From Roseburia hominis (lineage in GTDB: Bacteria; Bacillota; Clostridia; Lachnospirales; Lachnospiraceae): DNA of 43,312 nucleotides. Made by a program: the position numbers and the translations under genes. How positions within the stretch are numbered: the stretch's first letter is position 1; each line of letters starts with the position of its first letter. This document shows positions 17,726 to 26,773 of this stretch, in pieces. The notes below the pieces were generated by a model. That model saw only the letters and a list, made by a program, of their open reading frames with translations, did not search any database and was not told the origin of the DNA. The DNA is taken from positions 1-43,312 of the forward strand of contig NZ_JADYUI010000024.1 of assembly GCF_021531695.1 (NCBI RefSeq). Direction: 5' to 3'.

Positions 17726-18685
17726 ATGAAGAAAAAAATAAATATTCTGTTATTTGCAGCAGTAATGGCAGTAAGTTTAACATCCTGCGGCAAAAAAGAA
17801 GCAATGGAGAACCAGGAGGCGTATCGTCAGATTGGAATCAACGATATGAAAGAAGGCAAGTACGAAGAGGCAATCGATGCATTTCAGAGTGCCTTAGATC
17901 AGTCCGTATCCAAAGTCGGGGAAAGAGAACTTGATATCTGTTACTATAAGGCACAGGCACAATATCTTTCCGGGGATACCGATGCAGCGATTGATACCTA
18001 TACAGCACTGATCAATTACGATAAAAAAAATGCTGACGCATATTATTTAAGAGGCAGTTTATACTTATTAGAAGAGGAAAACGATAAAGCAGTAAAAGAT
18101 TACGAAAATGCAGTAAAAAATGATGATAAGAACTATGATCTACTCATTCAGGCATATTGCGATTTAAGTGATGCGGGTTTGACGGAAGAGGCGAAGCCAT
18201 ATCTTACGCAGGCAGTGGAAATCAAAGGAGACGAAGCAAGGGATTATGCAATGCGTGGCAAAGCATATGTCTTAATGGGAGATTACGAAAAGGCAAAAGA
18301 GCAGTTGGATAAGGCAATTGAGCTTGGAAGTGAGCAGGCAACTTTATATCGCGCACAGGTATATAGTGCAGAAGGGGATGCCGATAAAGCAAAATCACTC
18401 TATGAGAATTATGTGAAAAATAATAAGGACAATGCGGCAGCATTAGGAAATCTCGGCAGCATTTTATTAGAACAGGGAGACTATGATGATGCGTTGACTT
18501 ATATTCAGATGGCACTTTCTTTAGAGGGAGATAAGGATGAACAGCTACTCAGACGGAATGAAATTCTGGCATATGAGAATAAGAAGGATTTTGCTTCTGC
18601 AAAAACTAAAATGGAAAGTTATGTGGCAGATTATCCGGATGATGCAGCGGCAGCAAGAGAATATCAGTTTCTTCAAACCAGATAA
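17726..18685 (+). CDS. TPR-repeat lipoprotein
   Basis: The 319-residue protein has a signal peptide with lipobox LTSC and about six to seven tetratricopeptide repeats (for example GKYEEAIDAFQSAL, ENDKAVKDYENAV, GDYEKAKEQLDKAI, GDYDDALTYIQMAL). It should sit on the outer face of the membrane as a protein-interaction scaffold. The start at 17726 follows AGGGAG; the upstream TTG at 17711 overlaps that site. It is 26 bp ahead of hflX and probably co-transcribed. Specific function unknown. Confidence 0.85.
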   Translation: MKKKINILLFAAVMAVSLTSCGKKEAMENQEAYRQIGINDMKEGKYEEAIDAFQSALDQSVSKVGERELDICYYKAQAQYLSGDTDAAIDTYTALINYDKKNADAYYLRGSLYLLEEENDKAVKDYENAVKNDDKNYDLLIQAYCDLSDAGLTEEAKPYLTQAVEIKGDEARDYAMRGKAYVLMGDYEKAKEQLDKAIELGSEQATLYRAQVYSAEGDADKAKSLYENYVKNNKDNAAALGNLGSILLEQGDYDDALTYIQMALSLEGDKDEQLLRRNEILAYENKKDFASAKTKMESYVADYPDDAAAAREYQFLQTR

Positions 18686-18711
18686 TAACAAGGGAAAGAA
18701 CGAGGAATTGT

Positions 18712-19989
18712 ATGAAAGAAATAAAACAGGAAGAAGAACGGGTAATTTTGGTTGGTGTTAGTGAGCAGGATGGCGATGATGCCATAGATTCCCTGGAGGA
18801 ATTAAAGGAACTGGTAAGAACTGCAGGGGCAGATACCGTTGGAGTTGTGATTCAGAATCGGGAAAAAATTCATCCGGGGACTTATGTCGGAACCGGAAAA
18901 GTAGAAGAAATCCGTATGCTTTTGCTTGAAACAGGTGCGACCGGAATTGTGTGTGATGATGAACTTTCTCCGGCACAGATGAAAAATCTGGAAGACATTC
19001 TGGATATTAAAGTAATGGACCGGACACTTGTGATTCTTGATATCTTTGCGGCAAGAGCAACGACCAGCGAAGGAAAGATACAGGTGGAGCTTGCACAGCT
19101 AAAATATAGTATGACAAGACTGGCTGGCTTTGGACGTTCCATGTCAAGGTTAGGTGGTGGAATCGGAACCAGAGGACCGGGTGAAAAGAAGCTTGAAATG
19201 GATAAGCGTTTGATTAAAAGCCGGATTTCCCAGTTGAAAAAAGAATTAAGAGACGTTCAAAAACATAGAGATATTACCAGACAGCAGAGGACGAAAAACC
19301 ATATTCCGGTAGCGGCAATCGTTGGCTATACGAATGCCGGAAAATCCACGCTGTTAAATCATTTGACGGATGCAGGCGTTTTGGAAGAAGATAAGTTGTT
19401 TGCAACTTTAGATCCGACGACAAGACTGTTGGAACTTCCCGGGAAGCAGCAGATTTTACTGACGGATACGGTTGGTTTTATCCGTAAACTGCCACATCAT
19501 TTGATTGAAGCATTTAAGAGTACGTTAGAAGAGGCAAAATACGCAGATTTTATCATTCATGTTGTGGATGCATCTAACCCGAAAGCAGATAAGCAGATGT
19601 ATATTGTATACGATACTTTAAAAAATCTGAACATTGGGGAGAAAAAAATCGTAACACTTTTCAACAAAATGGACAAACAGGATGCTGATTCGCAGATGAG
19701 AGATTTTCGTGCAGATTATACAAAAAAAATTTCTGCGCGTAATCCAAAAGATTTAGAAGCAGTAAAAGATCTTTTGGCACAGGTATTGCGTGAAAACAAG
19801 GTATATATGGAACATGTTTTTTCTTATGAGGAAGCAGGCATGATTCAGATGGTTCGAAAACAGGGAGAACTTTTAAGTGAAGAATATACAACAGAGGGGA
19901 TATTTGTAAAGGCATATGTGCCAGCTGAGGTTTACGATAAAATTATTGCAAAAAATTTTAAAAAGGAAGAACCTTTAAAATCCCGATAA
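18712..19989 (+). CDS. hflX: ribosome-associated GTPase HflX
   Basis: The 425-residue GTPase acts on stalled or hibernating ribosomes. The HflX N-terminal domain (about 1-190) with the glycine-rich linker GRSMSRLGGGIGTRGPGE leads into the G domain: G1 GYTNAGKST (205-213), G3 DTVGFI, G4 NKMD. Length and domain order match the family. It overlaps nothing and ends 178 bp before nrdD, where a regulatory inverted repeat lies. Confidence 0.96.
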   Translation: MKEIKQEEERVILVGVSEQDGDDAIDSLEELKELVRTAGADTVGVVIQNREKIHPGTYVGTGKVEEIRMLLLETGATGIVCDDELSPAQMKNLEDILDIKVMDRTLVILDIFAARATTSEGKIQVELAQLKYSMTRLAGFGRSMSRLGGGIGTRGPGEKKLEMDKRLIKSRISQLKKELRDVQKHRDITRQQRTKNHIPVAAIVGYTNAGKSTLLNHLTDAGVLEEDKLFATLDPTTRLLELPGKQQILLTDTVGFIRKLPHHLIEAFKSTLEEAKYADFIIHVVDASNPKADKQMYIVYDTLKNLNIGEKKIVTLFNKMDKQDADSQMRDFRADYTKKISARNPKDLEAVKDLLAQVLRENKVYMEHVFSYEEAGMIQMVRKQGELLSEEYTTEGIFVKAYVPAEVYDKIIAKNFKKEEPLKSR

Positions 19990-20026
19990 AACAAAGAAAC
20001 CAATACTTTGACTGGTTGACATAAAA

Positions 20027-20072
20027 ACACCAGATATAGATTTGTGCACTTTGACAATACTATATCTGGTGT
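20027..20072. promoter_or_regulatory. pair of probable NrdR boxes upstream of nrdD
   Basis: Two 16-bp sites, 20027-20042 (ACACCAGATATAGATT) and 20057-20072 (ATACTATATCTGGTGT), match the known NrdR consensus ACACWATATATWGTGT at about 12 and 13 of 16 positions. They lie 30 bp apart start to start (near three turns) and directly upstream of the nrdD promoter. Together they form a 15-bp perfect inverted repeat (20025-20039 with 20060-20074). NrdR is the ATP/dATP-sensing repressor of ribonucleotide reductase genes; assignment is by similarity and context. Confidence 0.55.
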
Positions 20073-20078
20073 TTCGCG

Positions 20079-20107
20079 TTGACGGAAAAAAAGGTATCTG
20101 ATACAAT
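20079..20107 (+). promoter_or_regulatory. nrdD promoter
   Basis: TTGACG (20079-20084), 17 bp, TACAAT (20102-20107). It starts 7 bp after the inverted repeat at 20025-20074. The leader to the start at 20168 is about 55 nt and contains a small TTGCC/GGCAA hairpin. Confidence 0.7.
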
Positions 20108-20167
20108 AATGATACATGACTTATAGGGAGCGTTGCCCTGGTCTGGCAAAAAGGAAGGATGGGAAGA

Positions 20168-22537
20168 ATGTTTAAGGTAGTAAAAAGGGATGGCAAAATT
20201 GCAGAATTCAATTTAAATAAAATTAAAGATGCAATTACAAAAGCATTTCGCGCAACGGAAAAGGAATCCAATGATGATATCATAGGACTTTTGGCACTTC
20301 GTGTGACAGCAGATTTTCAGGATAAAATCCATGCAGGAGAGATTCATGTCGAAGATGTACAAGACAGCGTGGAAAATGTTTTGGAACAGGCTGGTTATAC
20401 GGATGTGGCAAAGGCTTACATTCTTTATCGGAAGCAGCGGGAAAAAATGCGGAATATGAAGTCCACGATTTTGGATTATAAGGATGTAATCGACAGTTAT
20501 GTGAAAGTGGAAGACTGGCGTGTGAAAGAAAATTCTACCGTTACTTATTCTGTTGGGGGATTGATTTTAAGCAACTCCGGTGCCGTGACGGCAAATTACT
20601 GGTTGTCTGAAATTTATGATTCTGAAATTGCAGATGCACACCGTAATGCAGATATTCATATTCATGATTTATCCATGTTGACCGGATATTGTGCTGGTTG
20701 GTCCTTAAAGCAGCTGATTCAGGAGGGACTTGGCGGAATTCCGGGTAAAATTACCTCTGCACCGGCAAAACATTTATCTACCTTATGTAATCAGATGGTC
20801 AATTTCCTTGGTATTATGCAGAATGAATGGGCAGGCGCACAGGCATTTTCTTCCTTTGATACTTATCTTGCACCCTTTGTAAAAGTTGACAATTTGAGTT
20901 ATGAAGAAGTTAAACAGTGTATTCAGTCGTTTGTTTATGGTGTCAATACACCGAGCCGTTGGGGAACACAGGCACCATTTTCCAATATTACTTTAGACTG
21001 GGTTGTGCCGGATGATCTGGCAGAGCTTCCAGCCATTGTAGGCGGCGAAGAGATGGATTTCTGCTATAAAGACTGTAAAAAGGAAATGGATATGGTAAAT
21101 AAGGCATTTCTTGAAACCATGATAGAGGGAGATGCCAATGGAAGAGGATTCCAGTATCCGATTCCGACTTATTCCATTACAAAAGAGTTTGACTGGTCTG
21201 ATACCGAAAATAACCGACTTTTATTTGAAATGACGGCAAAATACGGTACTCCGTATTTTTCAAATTATATTAACAGTGATATGCAGCCGAGTGATGTGCG
21301 TTCCATGTGTTGCCGGCTTCGCCTGGATTTAAGAGAGCTGCGTAAGAAATCCGGTGGATATTTTGGTTCAGGGGAGAGTACCGGTTCGGTTGGTGTTGTT
21401 ACAATTAATATGCCACGTATTGCATATCTTTCAGAGGATGAAAAAGACTTTTACAAGCGTTTGGATTATATGATGGATTTAAGCGCCCGTTCTTTAAAAG
21501 TAAAGCGTGATGTTATCACAAAATTATTAGAAGAAGGATTGTATCCGTATACAAAACGTTATCTTGGAACGTTTGCAAATCATTTCTCCACGATTGGACT
21601 GATTGGTATGAATGAGGTCGGATTGAATGCGAAATGGTTAAGAGCAGATTTGACAGAGGAAAAGACACAGAAATTCACCAAAGAAGTGTTAAATCATATG
21701 CGAGAACGGCTTTCTGATTATCAGGAAGAGTATGGTGACTTGTATAACCTGGAGGCAACTCCGGCAGAGTCTACCACCTATCGTCTGGCAAAGCATGACA
21801 AGGAACGTTATCCGGATATTATTACAGCGGCAAAAGAAGGAGATACTCCATACTATACGAATAGTTCGCATCTTCCGGTTGGTTGTACCTCAGACATTTT
21901 TGATGCATTGGATATCGAAGATGAAATGCAGACAATGTATACATCAGGAACCGTTTTCCATGCATTCCTTGGAGAAAAATTGCCGGACTGGAAAGCAGCG
22001 GCTGAGCTGGTAAGAAAGATTGCGGAGAACTATAAATTACCATATTATACAATTTCACCGACTTATTCGATTTGCAAAAAGCATGGTTATATCAGTGGAG
22101 AGCATTTTACCTGTCCGACTTGTGGAGAACCGGCAGAAGTATACAGTCGTATCACCGGTTATTATCGTCCGGTGCAGAACTGGAATGACGGAAAAGCACA
22201 GGAGTATAAGGACAGAAAGCTTTATGACATCGAGCATTCCACTTTAAAAAAGGTGCGTACCGGAGTTGTGACACTGCATCGTGAAGAGAAAAAAGCAGAA
22301 AGAGGCAAAAAGATCAGTTATCTTTTTACTACAAAGAAATGTCCGAATTGTGCCATTGCAAAAGATGTGCTAAAACAGGCGGACGAGCAGTATGTTCTGA
22401 TTGACGCGGAAGAGAATACAGATCTGGCACAGAAATATGGTGTTATGCAGGCACCAACGTTAGTGGTAGTCGGAAGTGAAGACACAAAGAAATATGTCAA
22501 TGCTTCCAATATAAAAAAATATGTAGAAGCAAAGTAA
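20168..22537 (+). CDS. nrdD: anaerobic (class III) ribonucleoside-triphosphate reductase with C-terminal glutaredoxin-like domain
   Basis: The 789-residue enzyme makes dNTPs under anoxia by a glycyl radical. Residues 1-95 form an ATP-cone allosteric domain (FKVVKRDGKIAEFN). The catalytic body carries MCCRLRLDLR and the glycyl-radical motif RITGYY with Gly664; nearby cysteines (ICKKHG, CPTC) fit the structural zinc site. After residue about 712 comes an extra glutaredoxin/thioredoxin-fold domain with active-site CPNC (Cys725, Cys728) and the cis-proline APTLVV, which could supply reducing equivalents in cis. The start at 20168 has AAGGAAGG at a good distance; the ATG at 20159 is too close. No nrdG activase gene lies next to it, which is unusual; it must be elsewhere. 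Confidence 0.95.
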   Translation: MFKVVKRDGKIAEFNLNKIKDAITKAFRATEKESNDDIIGLLALRVTADFQDKIHAGEIHVEDVQDSVENVLEQAGYTDVAKAYILYRKQREKMRNMKSTILDYKDVIDSYVKVEDWRVKENSTVTYSVGGLILSNSGAVTANYWLSEIYDSEIADAHRNADIHIHDLSMLTGYCAGWSLKQLIQEGLGGIPGKITSAPAKHLSTLCNQMVNFLGIMQNEWAGAQAFSSFDTYLAPFVKVDNLSYEEVKQCIQSFVYGVNTPSRWGTQAPFSNITLDWVVPDDLAELPAIVGGEEMDFCYKDCKKEMDMVNKAFLETMIEGDANGRGFQYPIPTYSITKEFDWSDTENNRLLFEMTAKYGTPYFSNYINSDMQPSDVRSMCCRLRLDLRELRKKSGGYFGSGESTGSVGVVTINMPRIAYLSEDEKDFYKRLDYMMDLSARSLKVKRDVITKLLEEGLYPYTKRYLGTFANHFSTIGLIGMNEVGLNAKWLRADLTEEKTQKFTKEVLNHMRERLSDYQEEYGDLYNLEATPAESTTYRLAKHDKERYPDIITAAKEGDTPYYTNSSHLPVGCTSDIFDALDIEDEMQTMYTSGTVFHAFLGEKLPDWKAAAELVRKIAENYKLPYYTISPTYSICKKHGYISGEHFTCPTCGEPAEVYSRITGYYRPVQNWNDGKAQEYKDRKLYDIEHSTLKKVRTGVVTLHREEKKAERGKKISYLFTTKKCPNCAIAKDVLKQADEQYVLIDAEENTDLAQKYGVMQAPTLVVVGSEDTKKYVNASNIKKYVEAK

Positions 22538-22555
22538 ACACGGTAGGTAAAATGA

Positions 22556-22605
22556 GGAAAGGCATGACAAACAGTAGAAATGTGGTTTGTCGTGTCTTTC
22601 CTTAC
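22556..22605 (+). terminator. probable terminator of nrdD
   Basis: A 17-bp stem with two G-U pairs (22556-22572 with 22585-22601; GGAAAG/CTTTCC at the base), 12-nt loop, then TTACTTGTT, a weak T-rich tail. It lies 18 nt after nrdD. Confidence 0.6.
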
Positions 22606-22680
22606 TTGTTCTTCCCTGTCTTGTGTGGTAAAATACAATAGTATAGTTGTGCGTAAAAATAAAAGGATAAGGTGAAACAT

Positions 22681-23970
22681 ATGACACTTTTAATAAAAAA
22701 CGGACATGTAATTGATCCGGATACCAAGGCAGATGAAGTGATGGATTTGCTCATCGAGGATGATACGATTGTAAAGCGTGATAAAAAGATTGAGGAGAAA
22801 GCAGATAAGGTTATTGATGCTTCCGGTTTATATGTAATGCCCGGATTTATTGATATGCATGTGCATTTAAGAGATCCGGGACAGGAAGCAAAGGAGACGG
22901 TTGTAACCGGCAGTAAGGCTGCTGCAAGAGGCGGTTTTACCACGATTCTTGCAATGCCAAATACCAGACCTGTTGTGGATAATCCGGATGTGGTACAGTA
23001 TGTGCATCAGAAAGCCAAGAACTTAGGGGCAATTCATGTCTTACAGGTAGGTGCAATTACAAAAGGACAAAAGGGTGAGGAACTTGCTGATATCGAAGGA
23101 ATGGTAGCAGCAGGAAGTCCGGCAATCAGTGAGGATGGAAAATCTGTTATGAACACCAAATTGCTTCGGGATGCAATGAAGGTGGCAGCAAGGTTAAATA
23201 TTCCGGTGCTTTCCCATTGTGAGGATATTAATCTTGTTGAAGGTGGCGTAGTGAATGCGGATGACCATGGAAAGAAGATGGGATTTCGTGGAATTACGAA
23301 TTCGGTAGAAGATGTTATTATTGCAAGAGACATTATGGTTGCAAATGATACCAAAGCATCATTGCATCTCTGCCATTGTTCCACGAAGGACAGTGTTAAG
23401 ATGGTGGCGCTTGCAAAGCAGGAGGGAATTCATGTAACTGCAGAAGTATGTCCGCATCATTTTATTCTGACGTCAGATGATATTGTATCCGATGATGCAA
23501 ATTATAAAATGAATCCGCCACTTCGTACAAAAGCAGATGTGGAAGCTTTAAAAGAGGGCTTAAAATCCGGTATCATGGATGTGATTTCTACCGATCATGC
23601 ACCGCATACCGAAGAAGAAAAAAGTGCCGGGATAAGGAGAGCACCATTTGGAATCGTAGGTCTTGAGACAGTCGCAGCTTTGACCTATACAGAACTCGTG
23701 TTAGAAAAATATCTGACACCGATGCAGATGGCAGAAAAGATGAGTTATAATCCATCTAAGATTTTAGGACTTGACAAGGGTAGCCTTGCGGTTGGGAAAA
23801 AGGCAGATATTGTGTTGTTTGATCCGAATGTCACTTATAAGATTGATAAGACGAAATTCTGGTCAAAAGGGAAGAACACGCCATTTGACGGAAGAACCGT
23901 CACAGGAATGGTAAAGACAACGATTGTAGATGGACGTGTGGCATATGATAGTAAGATGGATAGACAATAG
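22681..23970 (+). CDS. pyrC: dihydroorotase
   Basis: The 429-residue class I dihydroorotase makes dihydroorotate in de novo UMP synthesis. The metal motif DMHVHLRDPG (His60, His62) and the catalytic STDHAPH (Asp305) are intact. The start at 22681 follows AAGG with proper spacing; a GTG at 22672 is in frame but overlaps that site. First gene of a tight pyrC-pyrF-pyrK-pyrD run. Confidence 0.96.
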   Translation: MTLLIKNGHVIDPDTKADEVMDLLIEDDTIVKRDKKIEEKADKVIDASGLYVMPGFIDMHVHLRDPGQEAKETVVTGSKAAARGGFTTILAMPNTRPVVDNPDVVQYVHQKAKNLGAIHVLQVGAITKGQKGEELADIEGMVAAGSPAISEDGKSVMNTKLLRDAMKVAARLNIPVLSHCEDINLVEGGVVNADDHGKKMGFRGITNSVEDVIIARDIMVANDTKASLHLCHCSTKDSVKMVALAKQEGIHVTAEVCPHHFILTSDDIVSDDANYKMNPPLRTKADVEALKEGLKSGIMDVISTDHAPHTEEEKSAGIRRAPFGIVGLETVAALTYTELVLEKYLTPMQMAEKMSYNPSKILGLDKGSLAVGKKADIVLFDPNVTYKIDKTKFWSKGKNTPFDGRTVTGMVKTTIVDGRVAYDSKMDRQ

Positions 23971-23984
23971 AATGAGGTAAAAAG

Positions 23985-24911
23985 ATGATTAACAAATTAG
24001 TAGAGAAGATAAAAAAGACAAAAGCACCGATTGTGGTGGGATTAGACCCGATGCTTTCCTATGTGCCGGAGCACATTACAAAAAAGACATTTCATGAGTT
24101 TGGTGAGACATTGGAAGGAGCGGCAGAGGCAATCTGGCTTTATAACAAGGAAATCATTGATTCGGTGTATGATTTAATTCCGGCAGTAAAGCCACAGATT
24201 GCAATGTATGAGCAGTTTGGTGTGGAAGGTCTTAAGGCATTCCAAAAAACCGTGGATTATTGTCATGAGAAGGACCTGATCGTAATCGGGGATATCAAAC
24301 GTGGTGATATTGGTTCTACTTCAGCAGCTTATGCAGTTGGTCATCTTGGAAAAGTAGAGGTGGGCAGTAAAAAATATTCTGCATTTAACGAAGATTTTGT
24401 CACGGTGAACCCATATCTTGGAACAGACGGAATCAAGCCGTTTGTGGATATTTGCAAGGAAGAAAAGAAAGGTTTGTTTATTCTGGTAAAAACTTCGAAT
24501 CCTTCGAGTGGAGAATTTCAGGACCAGATGATAGAAGAGAAACATTTGTATGAATTAGTTGGGGAACATGTCGCAAAATGGGGCGAAGAATTGATGGGTG
24601 ATTCTTACAGCTATATTGGTGCAGTTGTTGGAGCAACTTATCCGGAACAGGGAAAAGTACTCAGAAAGGTCATGCCAAAGAGCTTTATCTTAGTACCGGG
24701 TTATGGCGCACAAGGTGGGAAAGGAGCTGACCTGGTACATTTCTTTGATGAAGATGGATTAGGAGCAATTATAAATTCTTCCAGAGGTATTATTACAGCT
24801 TATAAAAATGAAGCATATGCTTCATTTGGTGCCGAGCATTTTGGTGAAGCCTCAAGGGCAGCGGTACTTGATATGATAAAAGATATTAACGGCGCGCTGG
24901 AGGGAAGATAA
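23985..24911 (+). CDS. pyrF: orotidine-5'-phosphate decarboxylase, long (type 2) subfamily
   Basis: The 308-residue enzyme decarboxylates OMP to UMP. The catalytic signature DIKRGDIGSTSAAYA (Asp103, Lys105, Asp108) is present. The length and the C-terminal PGYGAQGGKG segment place it in the longer type 2 subfamily, not the 230-residue B. subtilis form. It starts 14 bp after pyrC and its stop is 1 bp before pyrK. Confidence 0.95.
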   Translation: MINKLVEKIKKTKAPIVVGLDPMLSYVPEHITKKTFHEFGETLEGAAEAIWLYNKEIIDSVYDLIPAVKPQIAMYEQFGVEGLKAFQKTVDYCHEKDLIVIGDIKRGDIGSTSAAYAVGHLGKVEVGSKKYSAFNEDFVTVNPYLGTDGIKPFVDICKEEKKGLFILVKTSNPSSGEFQDQMIEEKHLYELVGEHVAKWGEELMGDSYSYIGAVVGATYPEQGKVLRKVMPKSFILVPGYGAQGGKGADLVHFFDEDGLGAIINSSRGIITAYKNEAYASFGAEHFGEASRAAVLDMIKDINGALEGR

Positions 24912-24912
24912 G

Positions 24913-25680
24913 ATGGCAGAAAAGACGAGAGAAATTGCAGTAATTGAGAGTCAGACACAGTTGACCGATGGGATCTTTTCCATGTGGCTTCATGTTCCGG
25001 CAATTGCAAAAAATGCGAAGGCAGGTCAGTTTGTTTCCGTATATTGTAATGATAAGACAAAGCTTTTACCAAGACCAATCAGTATCTGTGAAATTGAAAA
25101 AGAACAGGGGAAGATCCGTCTGGTCTACCGCGTGGCAGGTGATGGAACAAAAGAGTTTTCTACCATGCAAAAAGGGGAATCTTTGGCATTGGTAGGACCG
25201 CTTGGAAATGGATTTCCGAAAGAAAAGAAAAAAGCATTTTTAATCGGGGGAGGAATCGGAATCCCACCGATGCTTCAGCTTGCAAAAGAATTAGACTGTG
25301 AGAAACAGATGATTTTAGGCTTTCGTGATACATTGTTTTTGATGGACGAGTTTAAGGCACAGGGTGAGGTCTTTGTGGCGACAGAGGATGGAAGCTTTGG
25401 CACAAAAGGAAATGTCCTGGATGCGATAAGAGAAAATGCGCTTACGGCAGATATTATTTATGCCTGTGGACCGACTCCGATGCTTCGTGCTTTAAAGGAA
25501 TATGCACTTGAACAGAAAATGGAATGTTATATTTCCATGGAAGAACGCATGGCGTGTGGAATCGGAGCCTGTCTTGCCTGTGTATGCAAAACAAAAGAAA
25601 AAGATGCACATTCGAATGTGAACAATAAAAGAATCTGTAAGGAAGGACCGGTATTTCGTGCCGAGGAGGTGGAATTTTAA
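24913..25680 (+). CDS. pyrK: dihydroorotate dehydrogenase electron-transfer subunit
   Basis: The 255-residue FAD and [2Fe-2S] protein passes electrons from dihydroorotate oxidation to NAD+. Visible are the FAD motif RPISIC, the nucleotide-binding GGGIGIPPM, and the iron-sulfur cysteines in CGIGACLACVC plus a later Cys in RICKEG. It overlaps pyrD by one base (TAATG), the normal partner arrangement for the PyrD-B/PyrK heterotetramer. Confidence 0.95.
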   Translation: MAEKTREIAVIESQTQLTDGIFSMWLHVPAIAKNAKAGQFVSVYCNDKTKLLPRPISICEIEKEQGKIRLVYRVAGDGTKEFSTMQKGESLALVGPLGNGFPKEKKKAFLIGGGIGIPPMLQLAKELDCEKQMILGFRDTLFLMDEFKAQGEVFVATEDGSFGTKGNVLDAIRENALTADIIYACGPTPMLRALKEYALEQKMECYISMEERMACGIGACLACVCKTKEKDAHSNVNNKRICKEGPVFRAEEVEF

Positions 25681-26591
25681 TGAATACAACAGTAAATCTT
25701 GCCGGTGTTACATTAAAAAATCCGGTTATGACAGCATCCGGAACGTTTGGTTCCGGTGAGGAATTTAGTGAGTTTGTAGATTTAAATCGCCTGGGCGCTG
25801 TTGTTACAAAAGGGGTTGCCAACATTCCGTGGGAAGGAAATAAAACGCCGCGTGTGGCAGAAGTATATGGTGGCATGTTAAATGCAGTCGGCTTGCAGAA
25901 TCCGGGCATTGACTTGTTTATCAAAAGGGATATTCCGTTCTTAAAACAGTACGATACAAAGATTATTGTAAATGTCTGTGGAAAAACGACCAAAGATTAT
26001 GTTGAGGTTGTGGAAAAGCTTTCCGATCAGCCGGTGGATATGTTGGAAATTAACATTTCCTGTCCGAATGTCAAGGAAGGCGGGATTGCATTTGGGCAGG
26101 ATCCAAAAGCGGTAGAAGCAATCACAAAAGCAGTAAAAGAAAAAGCAAAGCAGCCTGTTATCATGAAGTTAAGCCCGAACGTTACGGATATTACTGAGAT
26201 GGCAAGAGCAGCAGAAGCCGGTGGAGCGGATGTATTATCCCTCATAAATACCTTAACCGGAATGAAAATAGACATTGACAGACGTTGCTTTGTGCTTGCC
26301 AATCGTACCGGCGGTATGTCAGGACCTGCAATTCATCCGATTGCAGTCCGTATGGTATATCAGACGGCACAGGCAGTAAAAATTCCGATTATCGGCATGG
26401 GAGGAATCATGACGGCAGCAGATGCCATTGAGATGATTCTTGCAGGAGCAATAGCAGTTTCCGTCGGGACGGCAAACTTTACAAATCCGTCAGTTACGAT
26501 GGAAATTGTATCAGGGATTGAAGAATATATGAAGAAGTATCAGGTAGAAGACGTGAAAGAATTGATTGGAGCAGTTCGTGACAGAATGTAA
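25680..26591 (+). CDS. pyrD: dihydroorotate dehydrogenase, catalytic subunit (class 1B)
   Basis: The 303-residue FMN enzyme oxidises dihydroorotate to orotate. The catalytic cysteine is Cys128 in NISCPNV; the FMN-phosphate region GMGGIMTAADA is near the C-terminus. Class 1B is shown by the adjacent PyrK. Its start overlaps the pyrK stop. The run ends here; pyrE follows after 182 bp with its own promoter. Confidence 0.95.
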   Translation: MNTTVNLAGVTLKNPVMTASGTFGSGEEFSEFVDLNRLGAVVTKGVANIPWEGNKTPRVAEVYGGMLNAVGLQNPGIDLFIKRDIPFLKQYDTKIIVNVCGKTTKDYVEVVEKLSDQPVDMLEINISCPNVKEGGIAFGQDPKAVEAITKAVKEKAKQPVIMKLSPNVTDITEMARAAEAGGADVLSLINTLTGMKIDIDRRCFVLANRTGGMSGPAIHPIAVRMVYQTAQAVKIPIIGMGGIMTAADAIEMILAGAIAVSVGTANFTNPSVTMEIVSGIEEYMKKYQVEDVKELIGAVRDRM

Positions 26592-26613
26592 TCGAAAAAC
26601 ACTGAACGGAAAA

Positions 26614-26653
26614 GCAACAGTTCTTCCCATAACAGTTATGGCTGAACTGTTGC
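26614..26653. other. inverted repeat between pyrD and pyrE
   Basis: GCAACAGTTC (26614-26623) and GAACTGTTGC (26644-26653) form a perfect 10-bp stem with a nested CATAAC/GTTATG. On the plus strand no T-run follows, so it is a poor terminator there. It could be an operator or an RNA-stabilising hairpin. No PyrR-type attenuator was recognised. Confidence 0.5.
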
Positions 26654-26674
26654 ACCGGAAAGTCAAAAGACCAA

Positions 26675-26703
26675 TTGATAACTTTAGTTTTTTATGATAG
26701 TAT
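26675..26703 (+). promoter_or_regulatory. pyrE promoter
   Basis: TTGATA (26675-26680), 17 bp, TAGTAT (26698-26703), about 70 bp upstream of the pyrE start. Confidence 0.5.
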
Positions 26704-26773
26704 GGATAAGATATTAGAGGTATAGATGATGTAAGCAGGCGAAAGGCCTTTAAAATAGGAGGAATGAAAGAAC

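Noticed and set aside
20025-20074. hflX rho-independent terminator
   Set aside because: The stem is strong but only three Ts follow on the plus strand; the NrdR-box and promoter context fits better, though a dual role is possible.
25454-25993. 179-codon minus-strand ORF
   Set aside because: It lies fully opposite pyrK and pyrD, both of which have intact motifs; it is a shadow frame.
26614-26653. terminator after pyrD
   Set aside because: No T-run follows on the plus strand; kept only as an inverted repeat.
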